Source: Liopterus haemorrhoidalis (Eukaryota > Arthropoda > Insecta > Coleoptera > Dytiscidae). Taken from it: DNA of 64,000 nucleotides. Made by a program: the position numbers and the translations under genes. Every line of letters begins with the position of its first letter. Position 1 is the first letter of the stretch. This document shows, in pieces, positions 19,180-30,279 of this stretch. The stretch covers positions 30,484,306-30,548,305 of the forward strand of contig OZ020616.1 of the NCBI GenBank assembly GCA_963971575.1, given 5' to 3'. The notes under the pieces were generated by a model that was given only the letters and a program-made list of their open reading frames with translations, had not been told where the DNA came from and ran no database searches.

Positions 19180-19275
19180 TATAAAATGACAGTTGTCTAA
19201 TTTAACCAACCTCATAACTCTTATAGTTGTCGAGATAGTAATAATGTACAAATTAAAATGAACCCCTGTATTGTA
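19180..19275 (+). repeat. Dispersed repeat matching 9080-9170
   Basis: The order GACAGTTGTCTAATTTAACC, then ...CCTCATAACTCTTATAG and GTCGAGATAG parallels 9080-9170. It is probably a terminal piece of one transposon family. It sits immediately after the Helitron-like element. Confidence 0.5.
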
Positions 19276-20002
19276 ATTATGGAATCAATGAAGTAACGTG
19301 ACTGTAAGTGAAATATTCTTTTATTTATTTATTTTTTCTACAAAACTTAATGAACTAGCAAAAATTAAAACTTGCACGAACTACCAAGTACGAGTTTCCA
19401 AGTTTACTGTTTCCTACTTAAATTATTCACTCCTTAAAAATTTCTTAGAAAACTAAACGTTATTACATAGACATAAAAAGTTTCCGATACTTCAACTGGA
19501 GATGTTAGACAACACGCGTTCACTTTCCACACACTTTGGCAAAGTCTCGAAACACTACTCGAACTAAGAGTCGCTGATCTCTAAATAATTCCAAAAACAT
19601 GTCAGTTTAATCGACTTATACCAACTTTAAAAACTTGAAATTGATTATATTGAATGAGATCGAAGTTTGTGGCTAGTACGGTGCATCGTAAAAACAAACT
19701 TGAAAACTTGACAATCTATGCATTTATCAAAATACATTATATTTTTATGACAAGGATAATAAAAAGTTTTGAGGGTGTGTCGTCGTATGAAAATATATAA
19801 GAGTTTATAGTTTTGTTTTTAAAAGATTTGAATTGGCCAAATATTCTTGAAAATTTTGGAAAGAGGGTGAAGAACTGAGATATTCTTAGAGTAGCAGTTG
19901 TATTATTCAACAAAATTTAGAAATATAGTAAACTTTCGAAGTTAATAATTTTTATGTCCAGTAATAAAATAAATTAAAATAAATAAAATATTAGTTTGAA
20001 GC
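19276..20002. other. No gene recognised
   Basis: AT-rich. Nothing supported up to the solo LTR; its left target duplication AAGC occupies 19999-20002. Confidence 0.4.
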
Positions 20003-20180
20003 TGTGACAGAACGGTAAACCGTAGTTTGTCAGCTACGCCACTGGAAGACGCCGTCCCGGACATATGTTAGTTTCAAGTGGGCCATCTGAAAAAACAACT
20101 AAACAACATTCCAGACGCCAAGTGCTAATGACCTGTGAGCTAGCTAGCTTCCGTGCACCCCGCAGCCATCAGCTGTTTGA

Positions 20181-20188
20181 TATAAAAG
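20181..20188 (+). promoter_or_regulatory. TATA box of the LTR
   Basis: TATAAAAG, about 180 bp into the LTR. A candidate start site ATCAGCC lies about 30 bp downstream (20211). Confidence 0.55.
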
Positions 20189-20494
20189 AAATGGAATTAA
20201 GGGCCACGGGATCAGCCGTAATCGAGTCTTTGAACGAGTAACTGCAGAGAAATTACAAAGTAAGCTCGGACCCCGACCCAGTGGGCTGGCAGAGCAGTGC
20301 GACAGCGGTTACAGCGGGCCGGTGCCGTCCAACAGCCAACCTAGCAGACTACAACGAGAGGCCAGTCGTAAAGGCTACATTCCACTGAACCACGGAAGAA
20401 GAGGACGCCGCTTAGAAGGTAAGGTATACGCTAACCCGGTGATGGAGACACTTCTCGATACACGTACTCTCTGGAGTCCGTGTATTTTGGGTGT

Positions 20495-21034
20495 TTTGAC
20501 GTAGTCCGCGTCGGCGGCGAGAGCCGTTTGGGCGGACGGTCACACTCTTGGGTCGCTCGATCTTGGCCCTGCCAGGAAGCGATTATCTAGTGCCATCACG
20601 AGGTGAATCGTATGCTCTGCGTTTCTAGGGCTCAGATGTCGTAAGGTACCTTCGTCCGGTGACTGAGACACTTCTCTGAATACGCGCTTCTCGGAGTCCG
20701 TATTCCTTGCGTGTTTTGACATGGTCAGCGTCGGCGACGAGAGTCGTTTTGGGCAGACAGTCACGCTCTTGGGCCGCTCGATCTTAGTCTCGACTAGGAA
20801 GCGGTTATCTAGTGCAGTCACGAGATAGGGTAGCTTACGACAGATGGGGTCGGCTAAATCAGGTATGTAGTTTCCGGTGGCGGAGGTGTTCTGGGCATGG
20901 GCTCTTCAGAGCTCGTGTTGCCAGGGTACTTTGACGTAGTCCGCGTCGGCGGCGAGAGTCGTTTTGTGCGGACGGTCACACCCTTGGGTCGCTCGATCTT
21001 GGTTTCGACTAGGAAGCGATTATCTGGTGCCGTT
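20495..21034. repeat. Three ~215-bp tandem units inside the LTR
   Basis: Blocks starting TTTGACGTAGTCCGCGTCGG recur at about 20495, 20717 and 20929. Each contains GGTCRCTCGATCTTGG-type text and AGGAAGCGATTATCT. About 105 bp per unit is strongly conserved; the rest is divergent spacer. The ORFs seen here are by-products of GC-rich sequence. Confidence 0.85.
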
Positions 21035-21577
21035 ACGAGATTCTATATATGGGGGTTGCACTCACAACGTTACCCCACGTCAGGTGTGACGGGCGAGAGC
21101 CCTGAGCACCGGTCGTTGGTTGTTGCCATCAACGTGAGGTTGGAGAACGGTGATACTCGGAGTACAATTGAAAGCACATGTCTTAAGGACAATAAACTCA
21201 TATAAACCGGCTACAGTACTGACATCCGGACTGGGCCGGCTTCTTTTACAACGAAATCTCCGTGTACTCGCCGTGATCTTGCCTCACACCACGATTTCAC
21301 AGTACGCGAGCGAGCAGGTCACTCCATTCCCCGTCTGTCCAGGATGACACCACTGCTGAATCCAGCTGACTACAAGCGACCGGTATTTGCACTGCCTGTC
21401 GGTTCCACTACGGGAATCTATATGAAGATTACTTCACACAGCGCCAATAAGAGCGAGTATAAGCCACGAACCTTCAGTTCAATTTCCCGTACTAGAGTTT
21501 AAATAATTACTTCAATTTTGCCGCCCCTTTTTTTTACAATGAAATAACTAAGGATTGACATGTACATCTTATGATGT

Positions 21578-21583
21578 AATAAA
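21578..21583 (+). promoter_or_regulatory. Polyadenylation signal of the LTR
   Basis: AATAAA followed within 40 bp by a T/GT-rich tract, in the right place for the end of R, about 85 bp before the LTR end. Confidence 0.5.
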
Positions 21584-21745
21584 TACAATGAATGTTAATG
21601 TTTTTCTCTTGTGTACAGCTACCCACGTGAACCTTCCTAACGAGACAAGAGGTCCCGTTTTGTCTCAAAGCTGTATCATTACGTTATACTTACTGTTAGT
21701 GCGATATGATAACTTATGGTAAAAAAAAAAGAATTTTATTTGTAA

Positions 21746-22474
21746 ACTAGTGGGTGTACCCGTGCTTCGCTACGGTATTTTACTACTTTAAAACGCAGAA
21801 AGTAGAACATAACACTCACAACGTTAATGTTAAATATATAAAAGGATAATATAACTTGCTATTAACTTATTAACTATTAGGCCATGGGAAATAAAGAATT
21901 TCCATTGGTAAGTTCCGCACCAAATAGCGACATACATGTACAACTTTCAACATTTCTTTGCATGCGTACACTTTACACTGTGTTAACTCCGTTATTATTA
22001 ATCTTTGATGTATAGTGTTAAATACATTATAATTCTACATTAAATACTTTAATTTATTATGCTAAAGTAATTGATACATCACTATAAAACTCCGATGTTA
22101 TACACCCACAAACTTTATAATACAAAAACTATTACGTTTAAAAACATAAAATTGCCCAATACACGATATCGATGCATGATAGGTATATGCTGTCCGGGAC
22201 TTTCTTTTAGTTCTAGTCAAGATCTACATTTTTTGTCTACATTTTATCGATATATCTTTAAGGTTTAGCCTACGTGATCAATTCAAACTGTAAGGAGAGT
22301 GAAAAATAATGGTTTCCCCCATAACGCCCCCTAGGGGGACATGAACGGAGTTGGGACCCTCACTAAAACCTTGGAAACCTCGGATTGTTTTACCCCCCGT
22401 CCTAAATTTGGTGAAGATCGTCCACCCGTTTGCATAAAAGACAAACAAATGAACAGAAATTTGTATCTATAAAG
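21746..22474 (-). mobile_element. Helitron-like element, family A, copy 1
   Basis: On the minus strand it starts TCTTTATAGATACAAATTTC and ends with hairpin CCGTAGC-GAA-GCACGG then GTACACCCACTAGT. This is the same TC...hairpin...CTAGT layout as family B. A second copy in opposite orientation lies at 52292-53014. They share TTGGGCAATTTT, TTATAAAGTTTGTGGGTG and CATACATGTAC-like blocks. No replicase gene, so non-autonomous. Confidence 0.7.
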
Positions 22475-22679
22475 ATTATTGAAAATGATTTGTTTCTTAG
22501 TTTTAGTATTAAGAGATTCCATTTATACCCTAAATTTAATAATAATTTTTATCTACGACTATCAAATAATAAATGCATTATTTGTCCAACTGAAAATCCA
22601 TAAATCTGCTCATATTTCATGCCGTTTATAATTTGAAACTCATCCTTGAATAATGAACGTTTTACATACGGCAAATTCT

Positions 22680-22915
22680 TTTTTAGTAAGTTAGTTAAAA
22701 TATTTGGTGCTCAGCAATGATGACGGTTTGCGCGTCTCAAAATCCATCTTTATAACTAGAATATTATTTATAAGTTACAATATATTTAAAAAAAAAATGA
22801 TAGTATTTTAAATATTGGTTTGCGTTACAATCAGCTGATGGTTCGGTAGCCCTTTTGATGACGTAGGTTCTGAAGTTTTACAATTGACGCTCAGAATTAT
22901 TTTTGTAAAATTCAA
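22680..22915 (+). repeat. Interspersed repeat family 'TTAGTTAAAATTT', copy 3
   Basis: Contains TTAGTTAAAATATTTGGTGC, CTCAGCAATGATGACGG, TTTGCGCGTCTC, CAATCAGCTGATG and TTTGATGACGTAGGTTCTG. It is the inverse match of 11500-11715. No ORF. Confidence 0.6.
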
Positions 22916-25470
22916 GTTATTATTTTTTATTAATTTTAAAACTATATAATTGTAGATAAAATATTTTATTTGACTCGCATATAATGGCTATATTACACTC
23001 GGATGATTACAACCCTCGACTCGCATGGTAAATTTCATCCTCGGCAATATAGTTCCCATCATACGCAATAAACAATTTTTTATTTTACAATGCAGTATAT
23101 AAACTTTGGCATCTAACGAAAAATTGAATTGATAAAAAATTCAATTTGGTCTATTTGGCTTTACACCAAATGTGTATCACTTCAAATTTGTTAATATAAT
23201 TAGACTAACCTTTCTGGGTAATAATTTAGACCTGACCTCCCGATTTTTCGAAATTTGTCCTTATTTTAGGTTGGCTGTCCGGATGTCCGCTAGATATTAT
23301 AATATTTTCACAACGTGATAATTCGCATCAACATGTTAATTTTTCTTAAAAGTCTTTGGGAAAACTATATTTTCTTGTCTCTTCCGTCTTTTGCACCCTA
23401 ATGTGTCAAAAACTTCGGACGAATTTGAACAAATAAGGCAAGAATCAGATCCAATCGCATCTACTCACGAGTACATTTTTGAAAACTTGATAATTACTAA
23501 TTAGGTTACTCTAATTTTCATGCGATTCTCTTATTATTATTTACGTACATAATTTTTGTATGTATTTGTATGTTATTTTGTTAAATCCATATTATGTAGC
23601 AAATAATTATGTTTCCGAAGAAATCTTCCAAGAGTTCAAAGTATGTAAAATATTATGAGAACTTTCTATGTAAATAATAAAGATAAGGTAAATTTCTTTT
23701 CACAGCAAGGTTTATTTTGTAACTGTTGATGTAAAAATAAATGCAACCAAAAGTTTTTTTTTAGTTTTAATTTTGACGCACTGTAATCATAGCTATTTGA
23801 ATTTTGATAATGTTATTTTAAAAATCTTTTAACAATTTCTGGAATTTTTGGCAAATAACGATGAATAATTCTTAATAAGTAGCTCAAACAATTTTTCCAG
23901 AATTTATCAGTTTATTTTTATGTTACCTTAATAGAAAATCTTTTTAGTTAATCATTATATATTAACCAGACTTACTGATCTATTCAGTAAATTACTGATT
24001 TTAAAGCTCTGTACCGATTTAGATTTTGTACTCAATGTTGTATTGATTTGTGCCTCCCCTTTTTCAAGTGATTTTCTGCCATTGTTTATTTTATTGCATC
24101 TTGCGAAATTTGTATATTATATATTGCTTTTTTTTTTTAGAAAATACCCTTCAGAAAATTTGGAGAGTTTACGTACAATATAGCATATAAAGATTGCTGA
24201 TATTTTTAAATTTTAAGATTGATGCAAAGTTCTCTTTTGCTGTCTTATATGCATTTCTTCGGAAAAACATAAATTTACCTACATACTGAAGTAGAGCATT
24301 AGAGAAAGTTTTAAGAATTTAAACCAAAGAACATAAAAAATATTTGCTAGAAATTCTCAAAGTTTTCAGCGAACATTTAAGAAAGTTACACTATCTCACA
24401 TTTGTATAAAAACATTAGAACCATAAATCTTGCACGCTGGATGAAAGAACTGATTTGAAATTCAACAATTCCTCTATCTGTAAAATGTAATATTTGATTT
24501 GAGAACAAGTGGTGGCAGTTGCATCTCGATCTTGGTTTTAGATTCGTACACTAAGCACCAATTGGTTCCCAGGACACAATCTAGAATCCAGACTGCTACG
24601 GGAGATATATCGATTTCACTACAAATCCTTGCCCCCCTATGAATGTACGGCGGAAACAGTTCTAATAGCTTAACAAAGGCAACCCATATTACACGTGTCT
24701 TGTTTTCGTAATCTCGGATTTTTGGGATTTCGATTTGTACTCGGTTTCGTTTGGACGTGGTTTGCTTATATTACTACAATACTTGGAAGAAATCTGAGGT
24801 GTCATTAGGCTTTTTAAATAAATTGAATACCTATGACTTTAATCGCTACCGTTTGCGTGCCGAACTGTTTAGCCACTTTACATAATTAACTTAAAAAATA
24901 AACTTCTAACGTATGTGTAATTAAAATGTTAATATCATGATTAAATTTTAAGTAGCAAGGGATCGTCCAACTATATGATATAATTTGAGGTGTTCAAGTT
25001 ACATACTTACGTTGTCGCCAAAGACTCTTTAATCACATTACGGCGGCATCTCGTACATCTTGGCATTAGTGCCATACTAATGTCAATGCGCAGCAGTCAC
25101 CTCCATATAGTGTATGCACAGCAGTCCCTAGTAAAACTTACCTCTTTAATGAATGTTGGGACGAAATTTTAACCACCTGTTTTTGGAGACTGCATTACGT
25201 TAGGAGACAAATTTAACCAACCTGTAAATGGAGTTGTTCCTATAAAGGGCGATATTTTATTTTGTATTCAGCTTTACCACAATCAATGTCTAGGATGAAA
25301 GTTCGAAAAATTCGAAATAAATTGAAATGTTTATCACTCACGTATCGCTGAAGACGGAAACAAATTGTTGAGCAGTGTCCGAAACGTCCAAAATAATTTA
25401 TATTGAAGTATTATATCTTTTTGATACTACTACTTATCATATTGTAGTATTCTAGCCTAGTTCTATCAGC
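22916..25470. other. No gene recognised
   Basis: 2.5 kb of AT-rich sequence. Only short, motif-free ORFs are present. No paired ends, target duplications or tandem arrays were recognised. Confidence 0.35.
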
Positions 25471-25471
25471 A

Positions 25472-25801
25472 ATGGTAAACGTCCAAAATAACGATGTCCG
25501 CATTAATATTGGACCATTGCAAAATAATTTCAAAGATATTTTGAAAGTTAGAGGTTTACGCAATGGAGAACGAATCCAGTCTATGAAACAGATCGAAAAA
25601 GTAAGAAGTGGTAGCATAAAATTATCTTTTACTGAGGTTCTCCAGCTTTGTACATATTTTGTTATATACATTTTTACTCTAATGGAAATAATATGTGAGA
25701 TTTCAATATATTTTATTTTTGTGGTGATCCCCCATACCGAACCAAATATTCATCTCTTTGAAAACATGAATAGAACAAAATTGATTTGCTCTTTATTTTA
25801 A
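25472..25801 (+). CDS. Hypothetical ORF, 109 codons, doubtful
   Basis: Begins with an ATG (MVNVQNNDVRINIGPLQNNF); the first 60 residues are hydrophilic and the rest becomes hydrophobic. I recognise no domain. The composition change at about residue 65 suggests that, if any of it is real, it would be an exon-like 5' part only. It lies just upstream of a LINE insertion. A chance ORF is the likelier reading. Confidence 0.15.
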   Translation: MVNVQNNDVRINIGPLQNNFKDILKVRGLRNGERIQSMKQIEKVRSGSIKLSFTEVLQLCTYFVIYIFTLMEIICEISIYFIFVVIPHTEPNIHLFENMNRTKLICSLF

Positions 25802-25848
25802 ACACTATTTATCACATACAGTTTTACTGTAAAGTAAATAATAAATGA

Positions 25849-26411
25849 CCCCGAAGAACACCTTAAAAGCTTAGACTATGACTGGAAGAATTATGCAAAA
25901 AAGCAAATAATGGAACAGTGGGAAATAGAGTGGCAGCGTACATCAGAAAACAAATTAAGAGAGATCAAGAACACTATTAAACCGTGGAAAATACCCGGCT
26001 CTAGAAGAGAACAAATACTTATAACCAGGCTAAGAATAGGGCACTGCCAACTAACACACAAGTTCTTGTTTGACAGCACAACAACCGATAGATGCCCTAC
26101 CTGCCACACAAAAACCTCAGTAAAACATGCCCTCACCGAGTGTCCCCAATATGACGAAGAAAGAAGAAAGCATGCGGAGCCCAACAATTTGTGCGAAGCC
26201 CTATGCAACGACCCAGTGCAACTACAGAAGACCCTTAATTTTCTGATAGCCACAAAATTAGACAAATATATTTAACTATTAAATAAATCTACTCATTATA
26301 AAATGTAATTATTGTAAAATCAAAAATTGTAAACCAATGTAACTGTTATAAAGACGCTAATAGCAGCACGCTGATGCGTCTCTAATTATAAATAAATAAA
26401 AAAATAAAAAA
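25849..26411 (+). mobile_element. 5'-truncated I-clade-like LINE 3' end
   Basis: Contains the last ~125 codons of an ORF2, a short 3' UTR and an A/TAA-rich tail. The 14-bp TAAATAATAAATGA occurs at both borders (25835-25848 and 26412-26425) and reads as a target duplication, although it overlaps tail-like sequence. RNase H-bearing I-type LINEs typically end in TAA repeats. A decayed relative lies at 4655-5150 on the minus strand. Confidence 0.82.
25910..26275 (+). pseudogene. LINE ORF2 C-terminus with zinc knuckle
   Basis: Open for 121 codons after an in-frame upstream extension from about 25850. It contains LREIKNTIKPW, RREQILITRLRIGHCQLTHK and CPTCHTKTSVKHALTECPQY. The 'RLRIGHT.LTH ... C..C....V.H.L..C' pattern is the C-terminal cysteine-histidine module after the RNase H domain in I/Jockey/R1-related ORF2 proteins. 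The reverse transcriptase itself is absent because of 5' truncation. Open reading and good codon integrity suggest a rather young insertion. Confidence 0.85.
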
Positions 26412-26809
26412 TAAATAATAAATGAGATATTTAAAATTTTGAAAGTTGCCCGTAGCACCTAAATACTAACCCAATTAAAAAAATACAAAGAACAAAAAAG
26501 ATTTGTTTTCTTAAACAATTTATAATACACCGCATAAACAACTTAACAACATAAATGCACTTTCCATATAACTTCAATAAATGGAAAATGCTATAAACAA
26601 TACTACTTCTATGATATGGATAGCTTTAATAATTTGTTATCTATTAAATTATAAATGACTATGTAGAAATATTACAATGCATTGCAATCTTACCATTTCT
26701 GTACTTAATTCTGTTTTGTGTAAACTGTACTTATACCTGTTTTGCTCTAGTCTCTAGGCTCTTGTCCCTTCTTATGTTCAAATCCTGGATTTTTTCTTTT
26801 ATCATAGTA

Positions 26810-26833
26810 CATTACGTATTATAATACGTAATG
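26810..26833. repeat. Perfect 24-bp palindrome
   Basis: CATTACGTATTA followed by its exact inverse, with no loop. A partial direct repeat of the flank (CATAGTACATTA) occurs at about 26803 and 26852. Confidence 0.9.
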
Positions 26834-26861
26834 GACATTATATCATAATAGCATAGTACAT

Positions 26862-26941
26862 TATATATTATAAATATGCCCAGCCGTTTTTGCGTGAATC
26901 TCGGACAAGTAGATAAACGGAAATAAAGAAATTGATTCTTT
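26862..26941 (-). repeat. 5' end fragment of Helitron-like family B
   Basis: Reads on the minus strand TCCACAAAGAATC...CCGAGATTCACGCAAAAACGGC-like text, matching the 5' ends at 17391 and 61131. Only the terminal ~80 bp is present. Confidence 0.5.
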
Positions 26942-26961
26942 GTGGATATTGTCTAGTAGTC

Positions 26962-29765
26962 ACCTAAAACCTACAGAAACAAAGTATGAAGACCAAAACA
27001 TTGAAAAAAAAAGAACAGATCCATCCTCTAATTTTATTTATATTTATGTCATTTATAAATCCTGTTGTTATAAATCCGTTTCAGTTACGGTTTACCACGA
27101 AGACCCAAAATGAGCATGGAAGTACGACTATTTCGTTTAAGAATTATGAAACATTTAGTTATCAACAGACCTGTATTTTATCTACGGCCTTTGGACAGTC
27201 AGCTAACTGTTCAAATCAAATATAGAAAATCATGCCAGACAGTAGCTTACGCCAGGATTACTTAAAGTACGTCGACAAGTTCGTATAAACAGGAATTGAT
27301 GTGCATCTTGTAGTACATATAAAATGGAAGTTCAAAAAGGCCTAGAGGAAAAAACATGTAGTAAGGCAGTGATCGACAACTTTTTTTACGTCGCAGGCTG
27401 CATTCAGTAATATTGTTTTTTTGCGGGCCATACTTATTTTGCAGTTTTTATTTTTTTCGATTGTAGGTTCTACTGGGAAGCTGTTTTCTGCTAGTTTTGG
27501 CATATTTAGGCCGGTATAAATACTTCTAGTGTCTAATAAGCTTAAAGCGCCACGGCGGTAATGTGTTGGCTACGCTGGATGCGACAGTTAAACATTATGT
27601 TTTCCAGATTTGAATAGAGACTTTATATAGGTACAATTTTAAAATTTTTTGTTTTACAATTATTTTACCACCTGTAAACTTAAGCATTGTTAATTTGGTT
27701 TCTATTACGGTTCTGTACGTTTGGTGGGGTCACATGATGAGTCTACTAATATCATATTCATTCTTTTAAACCTTCGCAGGTCATTGACGTAATTCGTTGA
27801 CGTGAAATCTATAAGGTTGTGGGGTCAAATCCCAGTGAAGACTTTTATTTTTGATATTTATTTCTACAATATATTTTTTAATTGGCTGGGCCTCAGGTTG
27901 CAGATTTCAGTAGGAAGATATTAGAACAATGTTCATTTGGTGTTACATAAAAAAATCATCTTTTTTTTCCTGTATGTGTAGAGTTACTTAATTTTAATAT
28001 TTTCCCCGCATCTCAAAGTTAAAAATCTACTTAAACTAAAACTGTATGATGCTTTGAGCAATTTAATTATTTATTCTAGTTCAACAAGCAACTTTAAAAA
28101 AAGGTTTCATCAGACAAAGAACGTATTTTAAAGATCATTTCGTTCAATTCATACTACTCCTTGAGTCTACACTGATTGCTAATCAGCACAAAGAAAGATA
28201 TTTACGAACCTGTTAGCGTGTTTTTTATTTGTGATTAGTACTTCTTTGTATTTAGCTGATGCTGCTGTCTGACGTATCATCACAATGTAAAAATTGTCGT
28301 ATCCAGTATCCAGATACACAGAATTACAGCATTATGGCAGCAAAATATTATAAATTATCTACGGTTATTGCATGACTACTATGGCACTACGTATATTTTA
28401 AATGGCCGCTAAGTAGCTGTATATTTAAATGCAGAAATTCTATAATCGAAGTATTTTTATGCCTTTTTGTTAATTTTCTACAAATATTTTAGATGTAAAT
28501 TTTCAAGAACATTGTTTAAAATTGAAACTTCCCTGCATCATGTTACACTCGGCGATCAAAATGCTTTAAAATCTGCTCTAGAGATTTAAAAATCGGAATA
28601 AAAGGATATTGGTTGAAGCTCTCCAAACAACGAGGTATGTTTGCAATGCTTCTCTACCTCTGTGTTGGTTTGTCGATTTGTCTGTGTGTGCAGAGCAATG
28701 GAGTCCAAGCGACTGAGCCGATTTTATTGATGTGTTTAATGTCGTTAAAATTAAGCACACTTTGGTGTTTGTTCACCGTTAGTGAATCGATTTCATCCTA
28801 TGATAATATCGTACGATTAACGATACGTTGATAATGTATTACTGAGACAAACACAACTAAATTTATGTTAGGAAACGACAGCTCACTAAACTCTTACAGC
28901 TTACCAGATTTAATTGTATGGACGCAGACCCAGCCACCTTCCTATAATACTGGCTACTTGTTTAACAACTGTGCAGCCTACGTTTATAAGCTGTTTCGTA
29001 ACACATTTTTTGGTTTCATCTTTTGGATAATGTCTGGTGGGAAACAACAAAACCATAATCACAAACGTGCCAGCTACCGTATTAATTACCGTATAAGAAC
29101 AACAACACAAGAACAATAAAAAAAAATAGCTAGGTCAATTCCTTTCAGAAGAATTTCCTGCAACTAAAGATCCTGAAGACAACAATGTTGCTTGTTTCCT
29201 ACTCTATTTAAAATATGTTTTTATCGAAGCATCCAACAATGTCGTAGGAAGTGTGAACTAGTGTTTTTACTAAGAATTTTTCCAGAAATTTTATTATTTA
29301 TTATTTTCTCATTTCTCGTGAAATTATATTTCTCGATAAATATAAATGTATGAAAATTATAAAAAATCTAATTTATTTTAAAACATATTTTCGAAAATTA
29401 TCTCTGAGCTAGCTCACATTGTACTTAGGTATATTACTAGTCAATCACGTGCATATAAATGCCCCTAGATATAGGGGACAATAGTAGGTGTCTACATACT
29501 TATGTATATGTATATGTATATATGGCGGCTAGGAAACTGTAATATCTCGAGAAATTTACTCTTAACACACTTCGACTTTTTTATGTTAGTTATAATTTGT
29601 CTTCTTTTCGCATGTAGACATTATCTATCTAGTTTGGTTCTGTTTTCATTATATATAGCGTAGCCCAATGGGACTAATGTTAGTGTAAAATTTACGTAGT
29701 GGGCCACATCATTCATTTATAGAAGACACTAGAAATAGAAATATAATACAAAACCGTATATTTCG
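26962..29765. other. No gene recognised; a few repeat traces
   Basis: A hAT-like left end at about 27367 (CAGTGATCGACAACTTTTTT) lacks a partner. TTAAAGCGCCACGGCGGTAATG at about 27543 resembles the left end of the piggyBac element at 6786. GTGGGGTCAAATCCCAG near 27820 resembles a tRNA T-arm or B box, but no A box fits. The stretch 28660-28730 (GTTTGTCTG... GACTGAGCCGATTTT) resembles the 5' part of Helitron-like repeats. Confidence 0.35.
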
Positions 29766-29769
29766 CGAG

Positions 29770-30060
29770 AAACTAGCTTAGCAGAATTATTAAGTTATAA
29801 GGATGAAAAGGTAGTTCCATCAGTTTCAAAACCACGATCAACTCCCAGTCATATGTTATTACAAACAACTAGTCCTAGAAAAAGAGTAAAAAAAGGAATA
29901 ATGATAAGAAAAAACATAAACTACAGTCAGAAAAGGGTCGCGACGATGCCAGAAAACATGCGAAAGTGGTTTCCATATTTTGCGATATTTGCCCAGGAAC
30001 CCCACAGTTGTCCTTGGCATGTTTCAATTTACTCCATAAAAAAATATATTGTCCTTATGT
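29770..30060 (+). pseudogene. piggyBac transposase C-terminal tail relic
   Basis: The plus strand, in a frame joined near 29935, reads GRDDARKHAKVVSIFCDICP then GTPQLSLACFNLLHKK. This is the characteristic cysteine-rich end of PGBD transposases ('R.RC..C....T.Y.C..CPG.P.LC...CF..YH'). Several of the usual cysteines are lost. Upstream text (SKPRSTPSHMLLQTTSPRKR) fits the linker before the zinc tail. No terminal repeats could be placed. Confidence 0.65.
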
Positions 30061-30279
30061 ATCTTTATTTATTATTATTATTATTTTTTTAATAAAATAT
30101 AATATTTTGTCTTAGTTATGTTTTTTACATGTTGCACAGTAAGACTGCAGCTTTTTAAAAATCCCTCATAAAAATATTGTACTGGTGTCACCAATATATG
30201 ACCGACATTGCCTTTTAACAATATATGCTCGCCATTCATAGATGACTGACGAAACCGTTCGCGAAATATCCATGTCATT

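Larger units (their letters stand above)
20003..21667 (+). mobile_element. GC-rich solo LTR, 1665 bp
   Basis: Begins TGTGACAGAACGG and ends CCGTTTTGTCTCA, inverse ends matching at 11 of 13 positions and bounded by TG...CA. Both sides carry the same 4-bp target copy AAGC (19999-20002, 21668-21671). A TATA box (20181) and polyadenylation signal (21578) lie in the order expected for U3-R-U5 on the plus strand. No internal retrotransposon genes lie on either side, so it is a solo LTR left by recombination. The 4-bp duplication favours Ty3/gypsy. It is far GC-richer than its surroundings and holds a triplicated internal block. Confidence 0.9.

Noticed and set aside
20540..21205. ORFs in the GC-rich region
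   Set aside because: GC-rich LTR with tandem units; open frames arise by composition and no domain is seen.
25891..26265. 124-codon minus-strand ORF
   Set aside because: Antisense to the LINE ORF2 C-terminus.
27790..27840. tRNA or SINE B box at GTGGGGTCAAATCCCAG
   Set aside because: No A box or acceptor pairing at the required distance.
28613..28831. ORF with a signal-peptide-like start
   Set aside because: The track start is TTG, not ATG, and the bases (GTTTGTCTG... GACTGAGCCGATTTT) look like the 5' part of a Helitron-like repeat.
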